64,000 nucleotides of DNA from Brassica napus. Taxonomy: Eukaryota; Streptophyta; Magnoliopsida; Brassicales; Brassicaceae. Location: the NCBI RefSeq assembly GCF_020379485.1, contig NC_063449.1, positions 33,539,473-33,603,472 of the forward strand. The letters run 5' to 3'. The notes under the pieces are model-generated. The model was given only the letters and a program-made list of their open reading frames with translations. It did no database searches and was not told the DNA's origin. Position 1 is the first letter of the stretch. The number at the start of each line of letters is the position of its first letter. The translations under genes and the position numbers were made by a program. This document shows positions 37,814 to 48,383 of this stretch, in pieces.

Positions 37814-38548
37814 GAATGAGCGGAGACTTGGAAGGTTTATCCGAATGCTGCTGCCCCCAGTGATTTTGGGTTTTTCATTAGCGAAGAGAGACGACGCGGT
37901 TCATTTCGATGCCAAACCGAATAAAAATCAAAAATCTTTAACCAAAGTGTTCGGTTCGGTTCGATTCGTGGAGATTTATTGTAGATATAGTAGATTTGAT
38001 TTTTGAATATATTAACCGAACCGAACCGATAGTGTTACCCGAACAAGAGTTGTTTGGTTCACTACTTGATTAAGATTTTATTCTTAACCGCAGCACTAGT
38101 CTCAACGTTTTCTGTTAGCGATTTATTTGATTATGGTATGCAAATCCGAAAATCTGGATTAAAACCGATTCGAAAATATTTGCAAATATCTGATTTAAAA
38201 TCAAATTATTTATTTACAAATATTTAGTTGGATTTAAAACTATTTTACGCAACAAAATGGAAACCGAAAAAACCCGATCTAAATAGACTCAAACTTGAAA
38301 AACTAATTCGAATAGATTCGACCCGAAAAAGTCAATGCAGATTTGACCTAAAACCTGAATACTGAAAACTATGACTCCATATATTATATTTTATATGTTC
38401 TGGTATATGATTTAGTTGCAAATTATATAAATTTTTATTTAGAAATGTTTAAATTCAATTATTAATAGTTATTGTTATTTTGTAAAATTTAAACTAACAT
38501 GACAAATTTTGATAGGATTTAAATATTTTGGGTCCTTTCGAATCTTAA
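37814..38548. other. EDD1 upstream region and repeat debris
   Basis: Promoter of EDD1 at the left side. Then AACCGAACCGAACC/GGTTCGGTTCG words (37.91-38.04 kb) and AACCCGA debris (38.22-38.36 kb), as at 16-17 kb. No gene. Confidence 0.4.
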
Positions 38549-38867
38549 ATATGCTAACCTGTGGAAGCCCCTTAGTCCAGTGGTTTGACTAAGGGTTCAT
38601 TAATACTTCTACACCAGGATATCTGGGGTTCAAACCTCAGAAAACGCAAATTATGCAGATCATGGAGAAAAAGGGTTACGGTGAATCTTCAGTATGGTGC
38701 AAATGCGTATCATCGAACATGGATCTCATAGGGCGGCTCGGAGCGATGCAGTCAGACGTGGATTCTCATATGATGGTAGAATTGTCGGCTATAGAATCGT
38801 CTATATTTATCATCGTTGTAATAGCATAATTAATCAGACGTTAAAAAAAAAAAAATATATGCTAACC
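38549..38867. repeat. SINE target-site duplications
   Basis: ATATGCTAACC at both borders (38549-38559 and 38857-38867). Confidence 0.85.
38560..38856 (+). mobile_element. tRNA-derived SINE, complete with target duplication
   Basis: About 297 bp ending in a 14-A tail. Pol III promoter words are visible: a box A-like TAGTCCAGTGGTTTG at about 38573 and box B GGTTCAAACC at about 38628 (consensus GGTTCGANNCC), about 45 bp apart. Flanking 11-bp direct repeats ATATGCTAACC at 38549-38559 and 38857-38867 are perfect target duplications. No coding capacity. The body (GGGCGGCTCGGAGC, GTCAGACGTGGATT) looks like Brassica SB-type SINEs from memory. Confidence 0.85.
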
Positions 38868-39840
38868 CACCCAGATATGACACATACCCAAAACATAAGA
38901 GATTTTTAAAATAAATATTTTAATTATAAATCCAAAACGAAAAATGTCTAGTCTAGTCTATAACAAGACTATTTTCTGAATTATATGTACGTACGTTGAT
39001 AGTTGCACAAAAAAAAAAAAAAATGTACGTACGTTGATTCTACTAATACTACTATGGTTGGATTAGTGTCATATGAAAGTAAAACAACTAGCTAGTTCGA
39101 TTCGTTATTGTTTTTGTAGACACGACGAGTAATCTTTGAAATAGATTGATTACTTGATTTGAAGAGGCAGTTTGCAAGTATAGGATAAATATTTGTACAT
39201 GTACATTTACATCTATCATAGGATAAAGATCAAATATTAAGCTCTGACAATGCCGCCACAACCGCTTTTACAATAGACAAACTTGGACACAGACCTTCAA
39301 ATCTTGGACACAGACCTTTATTTGAATGTAGATACAAGGAATGTCAGCTTTCTAGAAAATAATTTCACCACGGATTGGGATTAAAACCTTCCTCTGCACG
39401 ATCCTTTTCTTCTGCGCGATCCTTTTCTTCAAAGGTATAGCCACAGAACGTATGGTCATCCGCAGTGGAGATCCTCTAATCACGGTCTCTCATTAATAGG
39501 GAAATTTATGTAAAAATCTCTCAAATCTGATAATTAGTGAGAGGCTGTGACAATAAAATTTCCAATGCAGAAGCTCTAACAATTGACGACAAAGAAGAGC
39601 ACCATTCCACTGAGTCAGACAAGCAAAATGATCTATGTATATTGTTAGAAATGTTCATCGAGAACCAAAGTATAAATACAGACTCATATATTGGTTTTGA
39701 TAGTAGGAAAATTCTGAAGAAAGCTCAGAAAATTTGCACCAGTTCATATCAAAGATTTAATAATCTCATATGTCCAGACATATTATAAGCAAATTCATCA
39801 TTGCAAAAACCTCATTAGAAAAAGATTAAACAAAAAATAA
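38868..39840. other. Gene-poor intergenic DNA
   Basis: An 83-residue plus frame at 39537-39788 (contains EEHHSTESDKQNDLCILLEMF) is unrecognised; it has no support beyond length and may be chance. Short direct repeats occur: TTGGACACAGACCTT twice near 39280-39315, and GCGATCCTTTTCTTC twice near 39400-39430. Confidence 0.3.
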
Positions 39841-40500
39841 CTCAGAGAAGCTACTAAAAAATGTAGCGATGGCAGACAATCTACATGGCATCAATTCAGA
39901 CCGCCCGTCTGCTGTTATCTCATCATTGTTTCATCCAATTATAAACAACATAAGAATATTAAAAACCAAATTTGATTGCAAAAGAGACATTGGCATCAGA
40001 TAATAAGCGGAGATTGTTTATCAACACTATTCTTCTGTGTGTTTTAAGCATAATATTAATCAATTCTTCATCTGCCAAAATAATGCTACACCCAATAAAA
40101 ATCTAATTACAAAAGAGAAAGTTTCGGTCGATTCATTTGACGCCAAAACAAAAGAAATTATGCAATGGGTTGGTAAGATAACCGTCTCGATCTATGCACC
40201 CATTCTTAACTCATCTACCATTCTTGTGATTTTACTCGCAGTGGGTCGATAAGTGGGTAAACAGATGCATTCATATCAATCGAAATCGAATAAATAAACA
40301 TGTCAAACCACACTACAATCATCTATAAATGTACGCAGACAGAGAAACAATAATCATCATACCCCAAAGAGCGACTGTAGGCGAAAGTGTTAGATAGGTT
40401 GTGTGCTTTAAGAATCGAAAAGATCGAGATTTATATGTGTTTGTTTCTCACGATCTAGGGTTTCGTTTTAATGGACTCGGTTTAATGGGCCAGATAGTAA
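39841..40500 (-). pseudogene. Possible decayed duplicate of the TIM13 locus
   Basis: 39846-39890 (GAAGCTACTAAAAAATGTAGCGATGGCAGACAATCTACA, broken here by mismatches) matches the TIM13 3' region at 28720-28760. About 600 bp further, 40448-40490 has a telo-box-like CTAGGGTTTCG and ATGGGCC, mirroring the TIM13 promoter spacing (about 650 bp). No CX3C coding exon survives between them. The similarity of one 40-bp block is clear; the rest is inference. It could instead be an unrelated small gene with a similar promoter. Confidence 0.3.
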
Positions 40501-42300
40501 GTAACTCGGTTCGCTTGAGTATGGTCCAATGGGATATTAAACGGGTATTCTTTTGATCCATTGTTTAGCAATTGTACTTCATACCAGTTAATTCCTCTTG
40601 CCAATGATAGGGACACAAATATTAAATAAATAATTATATTTTAGCTAAAACGTTACAAATTTTCTTGTATTTAAATAGATTTTTTCGTAAATATGTTTAG
40701 TGAATTAATATACCACCTAACCTATGTAGTTGTCCGCGAATTACAGATATAAATATTATATAAAAAATATATATGTACACTGTAGTAAATTTAGAATAAT
40801 TATTAAAATATTAAAAAATAATTTTAGCTTCCAAATAGTTTGAAAAAATAATTCAGTACTATATTTTTAGAAGTGTGAGGTGTATGTAAACAATGTACAA
40901 AACGTTATATCATTATCAAAAATGGTTTCATTAAATTCTACACAACTGGTTTGTTTATTTTTTTCAGTTTCTCGTAATCATATATATTTTCTTGTTTATG
41001 TCCAAAAAACGAAAAATCAACTTTTACTTGTTTGGCAGACTTGTGGGTTTAGGGTGAACATGAATTTCCCTAAGAGACACAAAAGCATGGATAGATAACA
41101 CACACAAACATCAATCATAATTATTTACTATTAGTCTATTACCAAACAGAAGATATTTTCGTTATAGTTACAAAAAAACAGCTGAAATATCACTGCTAAT
41201 AAGTAGTATATGTTAAAATTCAATAATATTAATTTTAACATACTTACGTGGTCAGTCACATTATTCTTTATACTTTGCAGAGAAGTAGAGATCTAGAGCA
41301 TGAGAAGATGGTTCTGGTGTACCACAACATACACGTGTTGATGCAAAGCATCAGAAAAGTTATCACTCTAGCGGTGTTTACCTTTTAGAAGACTATTTGA
41401 AAGCTCAAAAGAGAGTTTTTACAATAACCATATGTACAACCTTTTGTGTGGTTATGGTGTTTGTTATAGTCACTTTCAGGAAGGGAAGAATTGGATCTTC
41501 CTATGGGATTCTTAACTGCAGGGTTCATCTTATTCTTTAAGTCTTGTGCTAATAGATAGAAATTAATGATACTTCAATAATATCTAAATTGAAAAATATG
41601 TATTTTACATGATTTTGATCAAATGATTAACAAACTCGGCTGACAAGAAAAAAAATAATTTAACAAATTCACGATCAGTAAACCAAAAATATACTTTAAA
41701 ATTTTTATAATCATCATATTCTTTTATCTACCACCTCATTTAACTTTGATGCAGAGTAATTTTTTAGTCGCAAAATTACCATAAATTTGATGCAATATAA
41801 CTAATGAATATTAATTTAATAATAAAAAATGCTGGTGGCATTACATATGCAATTATCACATTAACTCTTCCAACAAATATTGTGCATCTTCTTCCTATTT
41901 ATCTTTTCCGGCCTCTCTTCTTTCTCTCATTATCATTTTCTCATCATATTTAACATGCATTGCTAATCGCTTCTTAATTTTATTACATGTTTCCCCCAAA
42001 TATCTCTATGTCTCTCAAAATGGTAACACAAACTATATAATCAATGAACCAAAAACCCATCTTGGAATCATCATATTACCTTATCTACTATTTTGTGGTT
42101 AGTTTGACTTAGATGCAAAACATTTTATAATCGCAAAGTTCTCACATGTTCCGTTGAATGTAATCCGTCAAATCATGAAAGCTTGTATATTGAGCGACTA
42201 ACGCATTGGTGTACATTGCAATACTCACGCATTTAAGTTGATATGTAACTAGCATGCTATTTTTATCTTTTAAATTAAACATATAACATTTTTATTGCAA
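40501..42300. other. AT-rich intergenic DNA
   Basis: No gene, RNA gene or bounded element could be supported. Short frames are AT-driven. Confidence 0.4.
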
Positions 42301-42309
42301 ATCTCTTAT

Positions 42310-43140
42310 TATTCTCCAAAATTTTCTAGTTTTCTCTTACAAATGATTTATATGCTCTTATAATAATTTTAATATTCTGATAAAATGATTTTGTGAACCA
42401 TGATAAATAATTTATATTGTTTAAATATTTATAAATGATTAAAAAGCATGTATGGACAACTTAACGACTTCACCAATGATCGACACGTAATAAAATTAAT
42501 TGGCCCTAAACTTAATTTTCACTTTTACATTTAATTTAAATAAATAAAATTTAAAAATCTTTGACTGATCAGATTATAACAATTTTCTTAAAACTTCACC
42601 AATGATCGACTCGTTAGCAAAAATTACTTAAGTGGTTTCTCTTTTAATATACATTATGATTTATCTTTTTGTAAATGATTTAAATGCTCTTATAGTAATT
42701 TTAAAATAATGATAAATTGATTTTGTAAGCAATGATAAATAATTTTCAATTTTAAAAACATTTATTAATAATTTATAAATCATTGTAAGCTTTATAAGAC
42801 TCTAATAATTATTATATAACTATATGTGAATATAAATAAATATAAATTTATTATATTTATTTTTATATTAAAATTACGCTCAATATTTATATAGTTTATA
42901 AATATTAAAATAATTGAACAAACATTACTAGTCTTTCTATAATGTCTACAATTACTTATCATAAGTTATTATTCATAATATTTCTTAAATTATTTGGTAA
43001 GTGATATTAATTGGTACTAGCTTATCTTTAATTTTTAAATTTAATTTAAATAAATAAAAATTAAAAATCATCAACTAATGAATTATAAAAATTTGTTAAA
43101 ATTTTATTAATGATCGACATATAAGCAAAAATCACTTAAT
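42310..43140. repeat. Diverged repeat family in AT-rich DNA
   Basis: Two word sets recur. ACAAATGATTTATATGCTC with TGATAAATAATTT appears at about 42340-42410 and again, changed, at 42670-42745. The block TTTAATTTAAATAAATAAA followed about 75 bp later by CCAATGATCGACACGTAA appears at about 42430-42490, 42530-42615 and 43050-43130 with variation. This fits a decayed tandem or nested non-autonomous element. Confidence 0.45.
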
Positions 43141-43521
43141 TTAACATGTAGGAGGATAGAAGAAAAGGTGCACAATTTAAAATTTTAGTTGGTGTACACA
43201 AAAATTTAACTATAGTTGGTACAAGTGCACCCCATTTCGCCCCTGAATTCGAGGCTGGTTAGTCGTTTTGTGTATATAAAACGTTTTATAATGGTTCGGT
43301 CAGTGAACTAACTACAATTATTCTGACTAAACAAAAACGAACACAAAACTCATCTTTTACAATTATCAACATGTATTTTGACCAAAATGAAACAACTCCA
43401 TGTAGATCTATTTTTCTTTCTTTTTCTGTTTTTCTGTTATGAAACCTAATTTCCAAAAACAAACCCATCTAACAAGAAAAGAGAGATACAACAACAAAGA
43501 GGCAAATTATCTCGACGGTAC

Positions 43522-45768
43522 TTAATGATCATTGTTCATATCCGACGGTGGCAAGAAGCTCTCCAAACACAGCCCACAAATATTAAAATCAACTTCCTCA
43601 ATCCTCCACTTCTCCTCAATTCTTCTCCGATGATTAACCGCTCCGCCGTATCGATAAAGCGTGGTCAACGTTCGACCACTGTGAGCTATGTTGACCGAGT
43701 CAACGTACATGTAATCATCAATGATTGACTCCATGCTTGTCTCCCAGAAAACGCCGTCGTTTTTACCCCTAGCGGATCTGACTCTCACGAGCTTTGTGTC
43801 ACCAAACTTTACTAGAAGTCCCGTCCTTTGGCTGAAGTAACCCCACACCGTGTGGTGGATCACCTCCGTGTTAGCCGAACACTGCGCCTTGAGTATATCT
43901 GCCGGTGTCTCTACCTTTAGGACGAAACAGTCTTCGCCGTTAACGGTTTGTTCGCCGATACACACGGCGTCTAAAAAGAGACTAGCCGTACACCTAGGAT
44001 CAAGTCCCTGCCACATTTAACATGTCAAAATGCAAATGCATGCATACAAACTTTAGACTTAACGATATTTTTATCGTTAATAATCTTTGATAATTTGTAT
44101 TATTGTTTGTTAATTAATTTAAATTATTTAATTAATAAAGATAATTATCTTATAAACAATTTAATTTCTCTCGCAAAAGAAAATTATATACAACTTTGAG
44201 CTTAATTAACCATGTTGTATTTTAAAATATCTACTGTCACAAACTTATAACTACAGTTAATATAGTTATAATAGAAATCTCTACACAAAAATTTACAACA
44301 ATAATTTTATGGTTACCACCAAAGCATATGCAACACAAAGTTTACATTTTTTTTTACAGTTCAACCAATCACTCATTCTATTTCTGCTGTCTTTTTATAA
44401 TTTGTATTGCTAGAAACTCTCTAAAGACCATGCATACTAATTGCCTTAAGTCCAGTTTAGTTGTTCATAGTTCACGTATATGCATAGTACCATGTTCAAC
44501 CATGACAACATTAATACAAAACCAGTAAACTACAACATTAAGTGGTTAAAGTTTGAGATATATGGTCAAGTGGTTAAAGTTTGAGATATGATTAAGTAAA
44601 CATTAAGTGGTTAAAGTTTGAGATATAGGGGTACCTGAAAAAACCGGCGGAGAGGACGAGGAGGGCCACGGTGAGCTTGGGAAGGCTGGGTGGACGATTG
44701 GTTCCAAGCCACTTTGCCGTCACTACCTGCGCTAATCTTGAAACCGGAAACCACCAGCTCCAAGAACCAAAGGTTTGGATTCTTCTGCCATAAAACAAAA
44801 CCTCCGACTTCGAAATTGCCTTTCCCCAGCCGCACCGGCGTGGCTGTTATCCCTTCATCCTCTCCAGCAACCATCCCGGAGCCTTGCATCCGCACCTGCC
44901 CCACCGCATACATGCTCTTCACCGCGTTCAAAGCGGCTGGACCTCCACATGCAGCAACATATTGCTGCACTATGTATTTAGCCGTTGACGCCTCCTTCAA
45001 ATAAACCGTTATAACTATATAGATATATCAAATTCCACATACTAATTTTTTCTTCGTATATACTTAGCCAAAAGTATGTTTTATAATGTAAGGTAAATAT
45101 ATATATTATGATCAAATATATATATTTTTATAGCAAGAAAAGAGAAAACTATATGCCCATACACATCTTATATCTATACATGTTTTTTTATCTCTATAAA
45201 TGTTCTCTCTGGGTAAATCATGTAGTTTATAGGCTAATCTCATGAATTATGTATCTTATACTCCAGTTTTCTCATTTGAATTCTACTAGTAAACCATATA
45301 TATAAACAAGTTGGAAATTCAAACCTAAAACAACTATCAAGACGCAAAATTAAACCAGGTGAAAATTCAACGTACAAACAAAAAGAAAAACACAAAATAG
45401 ATAGCATGATGATATAGACGTACGATGGAAGGGACATTGATGGGTCGTGAGAGACAAAATTCAAGAGGGACATGAAAAGGAATAAGAGGGCTTCCCACGA
45501 TCTTCAACAACGCCACAAACTCATTATCTGATTTTGACTGCATATGCATATTAACATTACTCATCGATGACGAAGACGCCGGCGTTCTCATGTCAGCAGC
45601 GACTGCGGTCACGACGGCATGGGCCTTCATAAGAGCATGCATATTCCTCCACCTCCCCGTCGCGTTGCTTCCCATCTTCGTAAACATTTCTTCCGGCACA
45701 GGAACCTCTAAAACCGTCTCTAACCCGTCTTCATCGTCTAAATTCGGACAAAGCTTCCTCATCTTCAT
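43522..45768 (-). CDS. DUF620 family protein
   Basis: Plant-specific family of unknown function; Arabidopsis At1g75160 is the closest by memory and order. Three exons, 45424-45768, 44635-44994 and 43522-44007, join in frame to 396 residues, the usual size. Exon 1 begins MKMRKLCPNLDDEDGLETVL with VPVPEEMFTKMG and ALMKAHAVVTAVAADM. Exon 2 carries the conserved YIVQQYVAACGGPAALNAV, then FVLWQKNPNLWFLELVVSG and GSDGKVAWNQ. Exon 3 carries GLDPR, GEDCFVLKVETP, IIHHTVWGYFSQRTGLLVKF-like residues, FWETSMESIIDDY and EKWRIEEVDFNICGL. No signal peptide or membrane span is seen. An in-frame ATG 6 bp downstream is an alternative start. Intron 2 carries three copies of a 22-bp repeat next to its donor. Confidence 0.88.
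44538..44627. repeat. Triple short repeat in DUF620 intron 2
   Basis: The word AAGTGGTTAAAGTTTGAGATA occurs at about 44540, 44570 and 44605, the last only about 10 bp from the intron donor of exon 2. Unit spacing is about 31 and 35 bp. Confidence 0.8.
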
Positions 45769-46983
45769 CTCTTAGTTTTTTTTGTTTCTTGAATGATCCG
45801 AGAGAAAGAGAGGATTAGGGTTTTCCTCTTTCTCCGAGTTTTTATTACGGGAGAGAGATGGGTAGATTTTGGAGAATCATGAGGATTAACTACAAAAATA
45901 TTCTTGATTATGTTCTTGATCGTTTTCTGTTGGCCGGCTTTTATATATAACTAAGGTGCTCCTTGCTCGTAGCTATCGTGAGAACACGATTTCAGGAGGA
46001 TCCATCCAAACTAAATATCTTATATACTGATGTGACATATACATGAATTTACGCTTTTGTGTCTATGTATGGACGTTGACAGTTGACAAGCTATTTATAT
46101 TGGTTCGCATACGGATATTTATGTGTGTTTTATGGATATACATTATGGTCGTGTGCTTCATATATACGTGGAAGAATAATACTAGTTGAGGAATAACATC
46201 TAAATGTATACAATCGGAGTGATAAGGCAGGAGACAAATGTTTATAATCTTTTTCTTTAATTAAACGCCTTTTAATCTAGCTAGTTGTTATTCTAAAATA
46301 TTATTTGTTCATGTAGAAGTGGACTATTGTACTTTATGATTATGATGATTTAATTATCGACCAGAAATACGTAATCAATGTTTGGGTTAAAGTAAAGAAC
46401 ATGTCTCCTTTGAACTTGAAACCATAGAACGAAGGGAATCAGAGGAAGAGACAGGACTGGTAATTGAACGTATTCTTGTGAAAGCAATTCTTATTTTTTC
46501 CCAACTAAATATTACAGATTTTGTATACTCTCCTATTAGTTTTTGATAAACAGAGTAAAAACAAAATAAAAAAGAGAACTGTGGCAATGAAACTGCACGT
46601 GTAGTGAATATGAATCGCTGGATCATGTCGCTTTGTATTTGTGTGGCCACTGCGGTAGGACCGTGCGTTTGGCATTTTTCTTAGATCAGATTCAAGTCTC
46701 ATTTCCCAAAGTACGCATAGGTTGCTGCTATAAAGAGAGTATAGTGTGAGATTAGATCATCCGTCGTAGTCACTCGGATCTTTTGTTAGACACTGCGATT
46801 GGAATTTACTATAATAAGTTTTGTTTTTTATATATTCAAATAAATTTTCCAGTAAATTTTTATTCTGCATAGAATGAAGTTATCCAACAATCATCGAACA
46901 AAGAACAAAATTGTATAAGTATTTAATTTACAAAAAAAATAGAAATGTTTTATTGATGAACATTAAAATTGCTAATAGATTTT
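45769..46983. other. DUF620 promoter and intergenic DNA
   Basis: A C/T-rich leader (complement) at about 45780-45850, then AT-rich sequence without supportable genes. The minus frames at 46387-46702 do not look like protein. Confidence 0.4.
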
Positions 46984-47839
46984 GAACAAGAATTAGGTTC
47001 ACCCCCGAGGTGAACCTTTAAATTCACCTCTCCTCTTATTATCAATCAAAATGCCACGTAAATTAATAATAAAATAGATTAATTTTATTTAAAAAAATCT
47101 GAAATAATTGAAAAAAATAATAACGTCAATTTTAATGATGCTAACGCCACTAACTAAACCCTAAATTTTAAATCTATACCCTAAACCCTAAACCCAAATC
47201 CTAAACCCTAAACCCAAACCGTAAACCTTAAACTCGAACCCTATATCCTAAACCCAAATCCTAAACCCTAAACCCAAACCGTAAACCCTAAACCCAAACC
47301 CTATATCCTAAACCCAAATCATAGACTCTAAACTCAAAACCATATATCCAAACTTAATCCCTACACCCTAAACTCAAATCGTAAACCCTTAACCCAAATC
47401 CTATATCTTAAAGGTTAGGGTTAATGTTGATGTTGTTTCTTTAGGGTTTAAGATTTGGGTTTAGAGTCTAGGTTTGGGTTTAGGATCTAGGGTTTGAGTT
47501 TAAGATCTAGGGTTTGGGTTTAGAGTTTACGGTTTGGGTTTAGGGTTTAGAATTTGGATTTAAGATATAGGGTTTGGGTTTAGAGTTTAGAGTTTGAGTT
47601 TAGAATTTAGGGTTTAGGATTTAGATTTAAGGTTTAGGGTTTAAAATTTAAGATTTAGGGTTTAGTTAGTGGCGTCAGCGTCATTAAAATGTGCGTCATT
47701 ATTTTTTTCAATTATTTTCGATTTTTTTTTTTAAATCATTTATTTTATTATTAATCTATGTGGCATTTTGATTAGTAACAAGAGGGAAGGTGAATTTAAA
47801 GGTTCAACTCAGGGGTGAAGGTGAACCTAAGTTTTGTTC
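46984..47839. mobile_element. Foldback element (856 bp) with inverted telomere-like core
   Basis: Almost the whole element is one inverted repeat. The left arm starts GAACAAGAATTAGGTTCACC; the complement of the right end reads GAACAAAACTTAGGTTCACC, and similarity continues inward for about 180 bp (AACCTTTAAATTCACCT, TCAAAATGCCAC, CGCCACTAACTAAACCC). The arms then pass into degenerate telomere-like repeats, CCCTAAACCCAAATC-type on the left half and GGGTTTAGGATCTAGG-type on the right, meeting near 47412. ATTT flanks both ends and may be a short target duplication. No coding frame. A transcript would form a long hairpin. Confidence 0.75.
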
Positions 47840-48383
47840 ATTTTGTTCACTATATTCAATAAACTTCCAGTAATTTGATGGAAACAAAATTTCAGTATTT
47901 TTTTCAAATGGATAGAAATTAATCGTCTAAGAATATCACTATTAATTATTCATATGAGTTTTATACACAAAATTGTATCTATATGTAAATTTGCAAATAT
48001 AAATACAAAATTTGACCAAAAAAAATACAAAATTAGATAGATACTTTATTAATAAATATTTTTAAAAAATAATATGAAGATAATTAACTTTTTGTTCTTC
48101 TTATCTTCCCCTAAGCTTTAGCGTAGACCAAAGAAGACCAGAGAGTTTCGGACACAAAGATCTCGAATCAGACAACTTATTTTTTAATCTTCTTTACACC
48201 ACAACGTTGTTTGACTTCCAAAAGAAAAATCTCCAGATAGATTCCGACCGGATAAATCTTCTTCCTTTCAGATCTCCAAACTCCAACAGATCTGCTGCGG
48301 TAATGGCGGTTACTTCCTGATCTCAGAGAAGCAAAATAAAGAAAGAAGAAGACCCATCTCCTAAACCTTGGTTGCACTCTTTA
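47840..48383. promoter_or_regulatory. Promoter and leader of the membrane-protein gene
   Basis: AT-rich to about 48100, then a GA/CT-balanced leader up to the ATG at 48384. No uORF of interest was noted. Confidence 0.4.

Noticed and set aside
39537..39788. 83-residue frame as a gene
   Set aside because: No recognisable domain, no splice or promoter context; left as unsupported.
47160..47660. CRISPR-like or satellite array
   Set aside because: The repeats are degenerate telomere-type words in a foldback; no spacers of constant length.
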